64,000 bases of DNA, taken from NCBI RefSeq assembly GCF_040712315.1, contig NC_134015.1, positions 16,555,614 through 16,619,613 on the forward strand, in the 5' to 3' direction. Of the stretch, positions 10,799-21,091 are shown one piece after another; the stretch's first letter is position 1, and every line of letters starts with the position of its first letter. The notes beneath the pieces were generated by a model, which worked only from the letters and a program-made list of their open reading frames with translations, had not been told where the DNA came from and did not search any database. The translations under genes were made by a program, and so were the position numbers. The DNA comes from Castanea sativa. Its lineage: Eukaryota; Streptophyta; Magnoliopsida; Fagales; Fagaceae.

Positions 10799-10912
10799 TT
10801 TTTTTTTGATAATTACAATGAATGGGAGAAGATTTGAACACTAGATGTCTCTGTTGGAAATAGTAAGAGGCATTAGCCAGTTAAGTTACAAGGCTCATAG
10901 TACTTTGAGAAG
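10799..10912 (-). mobile_element. tRNA-derived SINE
   Basis: Read on the minus strand it starts near GCCTTGTAACTTAACTGGC (A-box-like), has TGTTCAAATC as B box and ends in a poly(A) tail (T run at 10799-10807). Flanks ATGTGTTGTTTCTT and ACATGTTGTTCTT resemble a degenerate target duplication. Confidence 0.6.
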
Positions 10913-12320
10913 AGACATGTTGTTCTTGGGTTAACATTATCAAATTTTGGTTTAGAATGCTTGATGTTGAGTAAATTAGAGAGGGAAGTGTGAACTAAAA
11001 GCTTAGTGGTGAATCTTGTAGCTTAATAAATTGATGTTTTTGGATTGCCAAAGGCTTAATTTGGCAACAAATTAAGTAGGTTAGTAGGAACCAGCTTACT
11101 ATTGTACCTAAACCCATGACAAATAGGGTGTAATCCTGGTCACGACCTTTAACAGTAAATTTATCACTAAGGGTTTTTTTTGTTTTTGTTATTGTTTTAG
11201 TATCCTGAGATAGTGTCTAACATTGTGATGTGTTGTTGTGTTTATTGAGGTATCATTGAACTAATCCTTATAGGTTCTAAGTAGTGGTTTCTAGAGCGCA
11301 CAGTTGTTGGCTACCAAGTGAGACACAAGGTAAGAAGTATTTGTAATTTTGGGATTTTTTTCCCAAAATGGTTTTGGCTATCAAACTTTTGTGTTCATAA
11401 TGGGAGAATCATTTATGCATACATATACATGTTTCTCCTCTACTCCTTAAATACTTGCTAAGGATTCAATAAGAAGATCTTTGGATACTTGTTTTATTTG
11501 AAAATTTTGCGGGATGAAGTAGATACCTTAAGTATGTAGTGATATTTTATGGTGTTTTCAAAGTTATATGTGTTTCTCTAGATAATGTGACTCGAGTTAC
11601 CCATCATGCTTGAGAAAAAGTTTGATCGTTGGTGAATGTGGATAATTTATGAAAATCTTCATGTTCAGATGTTTTCATCTTGAGAGTTTACATGCAGTAC
11701 AATTACTTATATGATTTTTATAAGGGATTTGGTGTTATTCATAAAAATAATCAATATATATCATATACTATATACTAAAAGTTGAGCTTAAAAGCCATGA
11801 TTACACCAAGTAGTTTTATCAAATTGTAGAATTTTTTTTAGATTTTTAAAAATATATATAATTTTTTTTTCTTATCTTTTTCTCCTATAATTTTTAAGTT
11901 GATAAAATCTTAATTTGATTAAAATCCAAAAAAAGAAAAAAAAAATACAACGTGAAAAACAACAACATGGTATATGATTTTGTTCTAAAGATCTATTTTA
12001 AAATTCTATTTAACTACTTTTAGCGTTTTAATAAAACAATAAATTCCCTTTACTTTTTTTTTTTTTTTTTGGATAAACACAAAAGCTTAGTTAATATCAA
12101 CTTTTTTTTTCTACACGATTTTACTTTTACTTTTTAATATTTTGTGATATCAATTTTTTTTTTATTCTAACGTATTACACGATTTCTTCTTCTTCTTTTT
12201 TTTTGTCATTTTTTTTATAGGTTAAGTTTCACAATTAAAAAAGAAAAAAAATCATTATATAATTGGAGCTATCTTCTTAAACTCACTTAATGACAATTTT
12301 TATAAACTACCCATGTGTAT
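10913..12320. other. Non-coding spacer
   Basis: AT-rich, with several poly(T) runs. I see no gene, RNA gene or bounded element. Confidence 0.5.
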
Positions 12321-12321
12321 T

Positions 12322-12610
12322 ATTTTTTTTTATAATAATTTAATAGTTATAACCGGGAATGAGGGATTTTTTTTTTTTTTTGATACTAGATAGAATTTCT
12401 TCTCTAACCTAATCTAAGTGAATATGTGTGTGAATCTCCTTCTTAGAGACTTGAACCCCAGCTCTTGCCCCCCACACCGCACAAGTATTTATACTTGTGC
12501 AATGACCACCGCACCAAGGGAATGAGGGATTTGAACTCTGAATGTGTTGAAAACACCATGAAGAGCAAACCAATTGAGATACAAGGTTCTTAGCTTCATA
12601 TGTAGTACTT
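12322..12610 (-). mobile_element. SINE split by a second SINE
   Basis: The minus strand reads ACCTTGTATCTCAATTGG (A-box-like), then AGTTCAAATCCCTCATTCCC (B box). This is interrupted by the insertion at 12367-12517 and resumes to a poly(A) tail at 12322-12331. Same general type as the SINE at 10799. Confidence 0.6.
12367..12517 (-). mobile_element. SINE inserted within another SINE
   Basis: The minus strand starts TTGGTGCGGTGGTCATTGC, has B box GGGTTCAAGTC and ends in poly(A) (T run at 12367-12381). It is bracketed by the 15-bp repeat GGGAATGAGGGATTT at 12355-12369 and 12518-12532. That repeat is itself part of the older SINE, so the nesting order is unambiguous. Confidence 0.8.
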
Positions 12611-13027
12611 AAATAGGTCACACCACTCATTAAAAAAGCCATGTAACTAAAACTATATATGAATAATTTCTTCAATCATCACATAGTGGTTTAAACGTAG
12701 ACATTTTCAAGCTGGTTTGGACTTATAAACTTTTTTCTTACAATTGTACCGAGTATTAGGACAAAGCTTGGTTCCAAAAAAATTTGGAGCCTTGGGTTTC
12801 AACCACCAATAGGAAAAATTAAAAAAAACAAACAGAGAGAGACAGGAAGATAGCATTTGTGCTTGTCATATTCAATGCACATGCCTCACTAACTTAACCA
12901 ACAAAATAAATCATATACACGATGAGATACATATATCGTCCAATTGGTGATAAGAGCCCAAAACTCTAAAACAAGTTTACAAGTATCAAACCACCAGTGA
13001 GTGGTATGATGGTTTATTGGTTCAAAC
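12611..13027. other. Non-coding spacer
   Basis: No coding signal or repeat boundary seen. Confidence 0.4.
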
Positions 13028-13215
13028 ATTAGAATCAAGATCTTCTGTACTACCTTTTTTATTCCATTCCATGTACTATGAATTAGAATCTGCCATCTGT
13101 CAATTAATACCTAATTTTTTGCCTTTTATATTACTAGCCAAAAAAAAGAAACGCAAAGAATCCCCAACACCACCAACCTCTGGCAATGCCACTAGCAAGA
13201 GACAATTACAACAAC
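13028..13215 (+). repeat. Inverted repeat, left arm
   Basis: Contains CATCTGTCAATTAATACCTA, TTTTTTGCCTTTTAT and CACCACCAACCTCTGGCA. All recur in inverse orientation at 13585-13805. The two arms could fold into a hairpin with a loop of about 370 bp. Confidence 0.75.
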
Positions 13216-13584
13216 AATCACCCCCAGTCTTTAGTTCTCTATCCCAAGCAAGCCACACCGCCACAAGAAGTCTATTTGACATTCCTTAACCCAAGAGAAC
13301 CGATTTGATGGCTGCGCAAGGCTGGTCACCAATCAAATCAGCCCCCAAACTTCCAGAAGTCAAGCGGCAACTTTGTGATTACGATAAAGGTGGGCACATC
13401 AGAGCCCAAGTGAGATTGTGTCACCGTCGTCTCGATGCTTGGGAGAAAAGATGAGGAGCAAGGCAAAGATGGCGGTGGTAGTTAGAGAGGAAGCGGAATT
13501 GATAACAATGGTAATGGGACTGGCGTTTATGGCCAGAAAACAAGGAGGTGGAGGTGGTGGCTGTGGCAGGGCCAATCTAATACT

Positions 13585-13805
13585 GGTAAGGATGGTGTTG
13601 GTTGTCTCTTGCTTGTGGTGTGCCAGAGGTTGGTGGTGGAGCCTAGAAGGGATGAAATTTTTTTTTTTTTGTTTTTTTTTTTTTCCTTATTTTTGGCAAG
13701 TGAAATAAAAGGCAAAAAATTAGGTATTAATTGACAGATGGTAAATTCTAATCCGTGATACGTAGAGTGGAATAGAGAGAGTCGTACATAAGATCTTGGT
13801 TCCAA
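13585..13805 (-). repeat. Inverted repeat, right arm
   Basis: Reverse complement of the left arm at 13028-13215, with a poly(T) expansion at 13660-13684. Probably two head-to-head copies of one retroposed unit or the ends of one element. No target duplication found. Confidence 0.75.
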
Positions 13806-13815
13806 ACATTAGGTA

Positions 13816-14440
13816 ATTGGTTCGATTATTTGGTTAATAATATTTTTATTATTATTATATAATAAAATATTACTATTATTAAAAAATTTATTTAGATATA
13901 GATTTTAATATTTTTTTTTATTAAAAAAATGTCTACAAAGGCATTTGAATTGATATTTTGACTATTTATTTCAAATTTATGAGTAATAAATATGCATACA
14001 GGTCTATTCTTCCTCACGTGGAAAGAGACCTTGTAAAAATTAGTGAGGCATGGTCCTTATAAACCCAGCTTGGCATGCTCACTTAAGTGACGTGAGACTC
14101 AACTAAATTAGGCCTAACGCACCACAACTCAAATGAGAGCTTTCCTTAGCTTTGATACCATTTGTTAGGATCCACACACAATCAGCACAATATTGTTTGC
14201 TAGTTGCTACTGAACAAAACTATGAAGGGTCCATGGAACTACCAAAACGGACAATATTGTGTCAATTGTGTGTGGTTTTGGGGGAAAAAAATAACTAAAT
14301 ATTTAAAAGCTTAACAGGTCAATAAAACTGAATGGTTCAATGTTTTTCTAAAATGACCGATATTTTTTTTTTTGGTTGGGGAAATAACCATGCCGTAATT
14401 GATTCTTCTCTGAGGGGGGAAACAAAATAACCACTCGTAT
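13816..14440. other. Non-coding spacer
   Basis: AT-rich, with no recognised gene. Confidence 0.4.
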
Positions 14441-14888
14441 AACATTGTTTTGTGGGCGAAATTGGACACATTATATGAATAGTAGTAAGGCCGTCGAGGA
14501 ATTAAAGACATCTAAAGAATTGGTCTGGTTTCATCTCACTTATTAGCTATATATAATTTCTTCGAGTAAGCGGCTATTTGGATGTTAATGTAATAAGCGG
14601 TGCTCTGCAATGGCCTTCCGATGAAGATGTTAGTACACTTCTTTATTTTTTGGCTGAATGAAGATGTTAGTACACTTAATAAGATTAAAGTATGTGATTC
14701 CCATCAAAATGGTGCAGTGCTTGGTTAAATTTAGTTAATTAAGATTCCCTTCTGGATACCTATAGGCTATAAGAACACCACAGTTTTCGAAATTGTTAAA
14801 ATGATTTTAGAAACCCAAAGCTTGAAAGAATATATGCATGGTTTATCTGCCAATTGTATGTGTAGTTTTGCTTGCGATTTGCCTTAAG

Positions 14889-14899
14889 CTCCCACGTTG
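14889..14899 (+). promoter_or_regulatory. USE of U1 copy B
   Basis: CTCCCACGTTG, a weaker match to the plant USE, again 34 bp upstream of the TATA position. Confidence 0.65.
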
Positions 14900-14933
14900 C
14901 AAGTGCAGGATGGAAGAGAGAGACAAAAGGAGA

Positions 14934-14941
14934 TACAAATA
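14934..14941 (+). promoter_or_regulatory. Degenerate TATA box of U1 copy B
   Basis: TACAAATA replaces the TATAAATA of copy A at the same relative position. Confidence 0.6.
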
Positions 14942-14966
14942 TGAAGCACTGAGCAGCAAATGATAT

Positions 14967-15768
14967 ATACTTACCTGGACGGGGTCAATGGGTGATCAAG
15001 AACATTGTTATTGATTCCGTTCCGTTCCAGCCGGAACGGCCGGAATTTTTCGTTCCGGTATGCAAACCGGTACCGAGATACTTAACGTTCCACCTCGGGC
15101 CAAATTTCGGGCAATTCCGGTCCATTCCGGCCAATTCCGGCCGAGATGTGAATTCCGGCCGGTACATGATTTGGCCTATGGAAAAAAAAAAAATTTTATT
15201 ATTTGATGGCTAATATTATGTTATAAATTTTGTTGGCTTATTAGTTATTAATTATTATGGGCTTATGTAATGAGTAATGACTTGTTATAAATCTTCTTAT
15301 TATTTGATGTTGTATTGAAGTTTAAGACATAAGAGTTAAGACTAAATGTTTTGTATTATTTGATATTTAGTTATTGTCTTCTAAATCTTTTTATTGTGTG
15401 ATGTTAAATAGATGTTATATTGATGTTTAAGACTTAAGAGTTAAGACTAAATGATTTGTATTATTTGAAATTTAGTTATTTATTTATTAGAATTGACAAT
15501 TTTATGTTTTACAAGAATATATATAATTTAATTTTTAGGAACCCGAAACACCTTAAAACGGTACGCCGAAATCGGCCGGTACCGAAATATTCCATTCCAC
15601 TAGACAAACCGAAACGGGGTCCGAAACGGTATTAATAACAATGATCAAGAAGGCCCAAGGCTTAGGTTGGTAACCACCATTGTACTTTTAGCGTAAAGGT
15701 CTCCCCAAGCGGGAGAGCCTACGTTATTATTTGTTGCCGTAGGGGCCTGCGTTCGCGCGGCCCTTGCC
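14967..15768 (+). pseudogene. U1 snRNA pseudogene interrupted by a transposon
   Basis: The 5' part (14967-15002) runs from ATACTTACCTG through the first half of stem-loop I. The rest resumes after the element at 15652 and ends near 15768. The insertion lies exactly in the stem-loop I loop (ATCAAGAA is the duplicated target). Without the insert only about 153 nt remain. Stem-loop II is damaged: the U1A loop reads ATTGTAC instead of ATTGCAC and about 10 nt of the 3' arm are missing. Stem-loop III (CTCCCCAAGCGGGAG), the Sm-like TATTTGTTG and stem-loop IV are recognisable. The TATA box is also degenerate, so it is not expected to yield functional U1. Confidence 0.9.
15003..15643. mobile_element. 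hAT-like non-autonomous element inserted in the U1 gene
   Basis: Perfect 10-bp terminal inverted repeats CATTGTTATT...AATAACAATG are flanked by the perfect 8-bp target duplication ATCAAGAA (14995-15002 and 15644-15651). Eight-bp duplications and ends starting with CA fit the hAT superfamily. Subterminal zones are dense in CCGG motifs (TTCCGGCC, ACCGGTACCG). The middle is AT-rich with a tandem duplication of about 108 bp (TTAAGACATAAGAGTTAAGA near 15323, again near 15430). No transposase. The unoccupied target exists in copy A at 6061-6068. Confidence 0.88.
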
Positions 15769-15840
15769 TAGTTCCACTTGAAATATTTTCGTTGTGCTTC
15801 TCTAGGAGCCCAATGTCTTTTAAGGCCCAAAAGGACTGGA

Positions 15841-16184
15841 GTGTTGTGAATCTTATTTGTCTATTTTTGTGTAGTTTTGTTGTCCCAAAAATAAATGTTG
15901 AATAAATTAACATTAGGGATTAGGGGCACAAATCCAAAATTTACAACCTGAGGTCCCCAAGGCCATAGTCCTACTGGCCTCAATCGACAACCCCAACCGA
16001 CGATGAAAAAGAAAAAGAAAATCCAAAGTACTGCTTTTATTAATGTTCCATTTGAGTTGATATAAAATGTTTTACATAAAATATTTCCGATGTTTGTTTC
16101 ATTGTAAAATTTGGTCACTTGAAAATATTTTCCATTGACCGACATCTTTTATAAATTGTTATAAATTTTATTAAAATATTTTAC
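15841..16184. other. Non-coding spacer
   Basis: No gene or element recognised between the U1 copy B flank and the next MITE. Confidence 0.4.
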
Positions 16185-16561
16185 AGACAAAATTTAGCTA
16201 CAAAATTGGGACAATGTTACAACCTTACTGAACAAAATAAATATTATTACATATTTTAAAAATCTAACCGTTAAATTTCATGTTCTTTATGCTCTTAATA
16301 TACACGTCAAATTTTGTGTCAATTGGAAATTATTTACCTTATATTTTATGCACAATTTTAAATTACAAAAACTTGCAATTTAAACAATTTATTGAGGACA
16401 TAGTTATTGATATTTAATTTTCTAGAAATTTTGCAAGCATGGAAGATATAAGAAGAAGATGTAATCCAATGGTAGATTTGTCAAAATTCACCTTCAATAA
16501 AAATATATTATATAAGATTGTAACCTTAGGCTGCAACCAATTTTGTTGCTAAACTTTGTCC
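16185..16561 (-). mobile_element. Mutator-like MITE, copy 2
   Basis: Same family as 7067-7439 but inverted. The ends AGACAAAATTTAGCTAC and GCTAAACTTTGTCC form the terminal inverted repeat. A perfect 9-bp target duplication ATATTTTAC lies at 16176-16184 and 16562-16570, which points to the Mutator superfamily. This is the clearest boundary of the three copies. Confidence 0.82.
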
Positions 16562-17078
16562 ATATTTTACAAACATAGTAGCTTTTCATCTACCTTTGGC
16601 ATTGACGATTTTGGTGGTAAAGCCACCAATTTTTGTGGTTTAAGTTTAAATTTTTTTACATATTACACCTAAAACCTGAAAATATTTTACATTTGAAAAT
16701 TTGCTATGGTGAAATAAGAGCGAAAATATTACATCCTCAAAACTTTTGTCAAGATGACTTTTTTGTAGAAAAGCTAGTCTTTATGGTGTTTACCAAGACT
16801 AAACAAAGTGTAAGGCATCAAAAATTGTAGATAGAGATAGCATTTGACTGGTTATACCTATGATTGATGACCAAAAACAGCAGTATTTTGATGTAGTATT
16901 GTTTAGATTACTTCCAATATTTTATACGTACATTTCACTATTTATTTTATTTTAGATGAAATGATAAAATTGGACAAGTAAGAAGAAATTTTTTATTCTG
17001 TTATTATTATTTTTTTAATGAAAAGCCAGTCATTATGATCTATAAAAAGTCAATTGATATTGTTTCCCAAGACTAGTC

Positions 17079-17536
17079 GCCTGTTTGGTAAGGGAGTTTA
17101 AGTGTTAGTTTTTAAAATGATGTGCAAACACATGTTTAAAATGCTTATAATGCAAAAAATGTGTTTAGTACCATGTGTCTATTAACATATTTTTAAAACT
17201 TAAAAACATAATTATGTGTCTGGTATGATTATATGAGAGTGTGTGTGTGTGTTTTTATTTGATGAGAGAAATTTTCCCCTCATAATTATCTGACATGAAT
17301 AGTACATTTATTACTATTTTATTTGATGAGAGAAATTTTCCCCTTATTATTGTTGACTCCATCTTTCTTTTCTCTTCATAGAAAACCCATGATTCTCCGT
17401 CTCTTCATCTCTCTTAGCCTCATGTCCCAACCAAGGAAGTCAATACCGTACCGGAGGCTGTACCGGTTTGGCCACCGGTACGATATATTTCGGATACCGG
17501 TCAATACCGGTGTACCGTTTCGGGTTTACCGCTATT

Positions 17537-17572
<36 letters not shown>

Positions 17573-18543
17573 CAAAATCTTTAGAACCATGTTTATAAAC
17601 ATATAATATTTCACTTATATTATAGTAAATATAAAAGTTTATCATAAAACATTACCTCAATTCAGAACAAATTATTCATAGTTTTAGACTTTAGTATCAA
17701 TTAAAAGAAAAAAAAAACACAATATAAAAAATAAAAAGCTTAGTTGTTCATTGCATACTAAAAAAACAAATAATACTAATAAGGTAATGTAAATAAGTTA
17801 CCATTATGCCTTTACAAAAATTCAAAAATTACAAAACTTAAAAAAAAAAAAAAAAAAGCTTTTTTCTGTACCGGCCGGTACGCCCGGATCCGGCCGGTAT
17901 TGCCCGAAATTGGCCGGTATGGCCGGTACGCGGCCGGTACGGCCGGTATTTTTTCCGGTACAATATAGAAGTGTACCGGTACCGGTGCACTGGCCGGTAC
18001 GGTATGTACCGGCCGGTACGGCCGGTACCGGTACGGTATCAACCACCTTGGTCCCAACACCTTTGTTTCTCCTTTATTGTTTCTTTCTTTTGTTCGCTCT
18101 AGATGTTTGATTTGGTTTGTGCTTTGTGGGCAGGGATTAAATTCAAATAGGTTTTTTTTTTTTTTTTTTGAGTTTGGCGTTTTGTTGCACTGTTGTTTTT
18201 TTTGTTGGTGGGGATTAAATTTAAATGGGTTTTGTTTGATTTGGAAGAAGAAAACCAGCAAAACAGCAAACTCCAAAACAAAACCAAAAAAAAAAAGCCA
18301 TGCTGGAGAGCGAAAAGAAAAAGTGTGTTGTCCTATCAGTAGGTCTTGTGCTTTTCAAAATATTTACAACAATGTTATTGAACATTGTTACTCAAAAATT
18401 GAAAAATATTATGGATGTGTTTCCAAAATTTAGTGTTTAAATACCCTAAATTAAAAACTGTGACTTCAAACTCCCTTAATCAAACACTCCTACCAGTATT
18501 TAAACATTAAAAATTTTATTTAAACTCACTTATCAAACAGGCC
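17079..18543. mobile_element. Composite element with GCCTGTTTGG-type terminal repeats
   Basis: Left end GCCTGTTTGGTAAGGGAGTT, right end complementary to GCCTGTTTGATAAGTGAGTT. The target duplication is unclear. The interior carries a separate hAT-like element (17432-18050), so the outer element was about 850 bp before that insertion. Short open frames inside come from low-complexity T-rich sequence. Confidence 0.6.
17432..18050. mobile_element. Second hAT-like element with CCGGTA-rich ends
   Basis: The ends are CAAGG...CCTTG with longer imperfect inverted repeats sharing TACCGTACCGG. A perfect 8-bp target duplication GTCCCAAC lies at 17424-17431 and 18051-18058. Dense GGCCGGTAC repeats fill both subterminal zones, as in the element inserted in U1 at 15003. 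The 619-bp length is also close. It contains an (AT)n(AC)n microsatellite at 17537-17572. No coding capacity. Confidence 0.82.
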
Positions 18544-18805
18544 CTTAAGGCACTAAAAATTGTAGACAAAAATAACATCTGACTAATTTTACCTATGATT
18601 GATGACAAAAACAACATTATTTTTGTACAGTGTTGTTAACGTTACTTACAATATTTTCTATTGACATTTCATAGTTTTAATGCACCGAAAATTGTAAATA
18701 GAGATAGCCTTTGACTAATTTTACCTGTGGTTGATGACTAAAAATAGTTTGTGTAGTGATGTTCGTGTTACTTCCAATATTTTCTACTGACATTTCACAA
18801 TTCAT

Positions 18806-19171
18806 TCTTTTCAGAGGAAATGATAAGATATTAAGTAAGAAGAAACTTCACAATTTTTTCCCCTTATTTGGGGAAAAAAATACCCACTTATTAGGACAGT
18901 AAATGGATCTCCCAATATTTGGGAAGCATGCCATAAATTTGAAGATAGGGATGATCGAGCATCAATAGTGGACAACTTGACAAAGAAAAACAAAAGCATG
19001 GTTAGAAATACATGTAATATAATAGAGCATTCCCATTTATTGTTCTATAATAAAGTTTTTGCTATTTATAGATGTTATTGTAGATAAAAAAGAGAAGAAA
19101 ATCCCTGCTTTTAGTCATGCATTTTCATCTAAAAAAAAAAATAGAGTCATGCATTTTGCAATTATTTTATA
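18806..19171. other. Non-coding spacer
   Basis: No gene recognised. Confidence 0.4.
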
Positions 19172-19198
19172 CTAGTGTTTAATTCGCGTAATGCGCGA
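19172..19198 (-). mobile_element. Helitron-type 3' terminus
   Basis: The minus strand shows the hairpin TCGCG-CATTA-CGCGA (19198-19184), 8 nt of spacer, then CTAG (19175-19172) followed by T. This is the structure of Helitron 3' ends, inserted between A and T. The body would extend to the right, but I could not place its TC 5' end. Confidence 0.55.
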
Positions 19199-20189
19199 GA
19201 TCATTTTATGATGGTAAAATAGGGGGGGTCGTTGGTCAGTTGTTCAAATAATGATGTTAATGTGTAGGTGTTCTTCTAAAAAACAGACATAACTTAGCTG
19301 ATCATACAATGCAAGAATTGTTCATAAGAAGACGAAATATAATTTAAAACATATATTAAAAGTTAAATGTTATAGAACGAGAAAAAAAAACTCATTTATA
19401 ACCATCAAACAATATTATTTTAAACAAAAACATTGTTTAAAAAATGACATTTTTAACTATGGACAAAACTTATGTACAGTACTTTTGGTGTTGTTTCTTA
19501 GGTTCTTTTCTTAAGTTTCTGTCATGCAGCTACTTAACTTAAAAAATACACTTCCATCAATGAGAAAAAAGTCACATTGCAGAATTTCAACAGTAATTAA
19601 TCCAAAATACTAAGAACACAATCTAGTTACGAACACAATCAATATGCATAGTATTCTCTCATTGTAATACACACATATATTTAGCTCCATCTAGAACTTT
19701 GGTGTGATTCCTAATTGACCAAGCCATTTGTTAAATATATCGATTTTCTAATATAATTTAGGATGCGAATTTTTAAGTCAATTACCAATTTGTTGCTACC
19801 CTATCTTTGTATCTCAAAGATAAATGTCTACTCATAAAAAATAATTAGTATTTGAGAAAGTAAATATATTCAAATAATTTAAGATAAATATTTGAAGTGA
19901 ATATTTTATATTAAAAGTTTTAGTTAAATAAATTTAATTAAATAAGTATGTAGCTAATGTATTAGAAATTAAAAATTTTAAAATAGCACTCAAAATGTCA
20001 AAACCAAAATTAGAATTTAAAACTAATTTATCATCATGGGTTTAATATTTTTTAGATCTTAATATTTCTCTCTCTCTCTATCTATTTTATATGTATTATT
20101 TTTGCAAATGTCCACAAAGCAATTGGTTTTACGAAAGATATGCTCAATCTGTTTATTGGGAAAGGTCCTTAAAAGATATTCCTTCAATA

Positions 20190-20192
<3 letters not shown>
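19199..20192. other. Non-coding, AT-rich
   Basis: No gene recognised. Possibly the body of the Helitron ending at 19172. Confidence 0.35.

Positions 20193-20262
<70 letters not shown>
20193..20262. repeat. (TA)n microsatellite
   Basis: About 35 uninterrupted TA units. The poly-Tyr/Ile open frames crossing it are artefacts. Confidence 0.95.
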
Positions 20263-20265
<3 letters not shown>

Positions 20266-21091
20266 AAAAGGTTGCAATGTTTTGTTGCTAAGTGAATTAA
20301 TCATAAATTCCAGAATTGTGTTGCTAATATGCCAAATTCATGACATCTAGATTGGCATGGCAATCAAATTGGTTCATTTTGAAAACTTTAAAGATTACTA
20401 TTACTAATGAAAAACTACTATTTAATACCACGTTTATGTCTCATGTTCAACCTGGATTTTTGTCCAAAATATGGAGTTTGGACCATTCATTCAACACACT
20501 ATTAATTTAATCTTTTGAACCTGTGTGGAAACTACAAAGTTGAAGTGCAGGTAAAAGCATGAACACAATTTTCTGCAAGCCATATATACTTCAACTTTGT
20601 GTTTCATATTACTTTACTTTGATTATACTTTGATTATATTTTCTTTCATCATATTATTATACTTTGATTATATCATAACTGTTTTGAGTATGTTATATTG
20701 CTTGGCTGGTTCTACCGCCTAATTATTTTCTTTCATCATATTATTATTATTATTCTGTGCTTCCGCCTTCAGTGCTTGTTCCGCCCCCTTCTTGGTAAGA
20801 AACCGTCTTAGTATTAGAGCCATTCTTTCCTTGGCCGCTGGTAGAGTTGTTGTGTTCTTTGTGATCTGTCTGTGTCTACCTAAAACTGTGATACTTTGTT
20901 GTCGTGTTCCCTTCTTACAGTCATTGGCGTCACCGTAGTCGTAAAGTGAATTCCCAGAACCAAACAGTAAGGCCCATTTGAGCCAAGAGAGCGTGTAGGG
21001 CATGAGAGGTGTAGGGTTGGTTACGGTATGTGTTACGAAATGCAACGGTTGTGAGAAAAACATGATAATTGAGTGTTATAACTAGGATAGT
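20263..21091. other. Sequence upstream of the viral relic, unassigned
   Basis: Contains overlapping opposite-strand open frames with no recognisable domain. It could include viral or Helitron-captured sequence, but I see no support for either. Confidence 0.35.

Larger units (their letters stand above)
14441..15840 (+). repeat. Duplicated U1 locus, copy B
   Basis: Diverged duplicate of 5681-6270, enlarged by the 641-bp element at 15003-15643 and by extra sequence near 14600-14800. The latter contains a short direct repeat, GATGAAGATGTTAGTACACT, at about 14622 and 14658. Confidence 0.85.
16803..18805 (+). repeat. Three tandem units split by an insertion
   Basis: Units begin near 16808, 18546 and 18680 with variants of CAAAAATTGTAGATAGAGATAGC and share GATTGATGAC and TTACTTCCAATATTTT. 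The first and second units are separated by the composite element at 17079-18543, so the tandem array is older than that insertion. Confidence 0.65.

Noticed and set aside
17812..18110. Pro-Val-Pro-Ala rich frames on both strands
   Set aside because: They are translations of the GGCCGGTAC repeats in the hAT-like element.
20059..20304. Open frames on both strands encoding alternating Tyr-Ile runs
   Set aside because: They are translations of the (TA)n microsatellite at 20193-20262. The same applies at 43744-43941 and 57712-57922.
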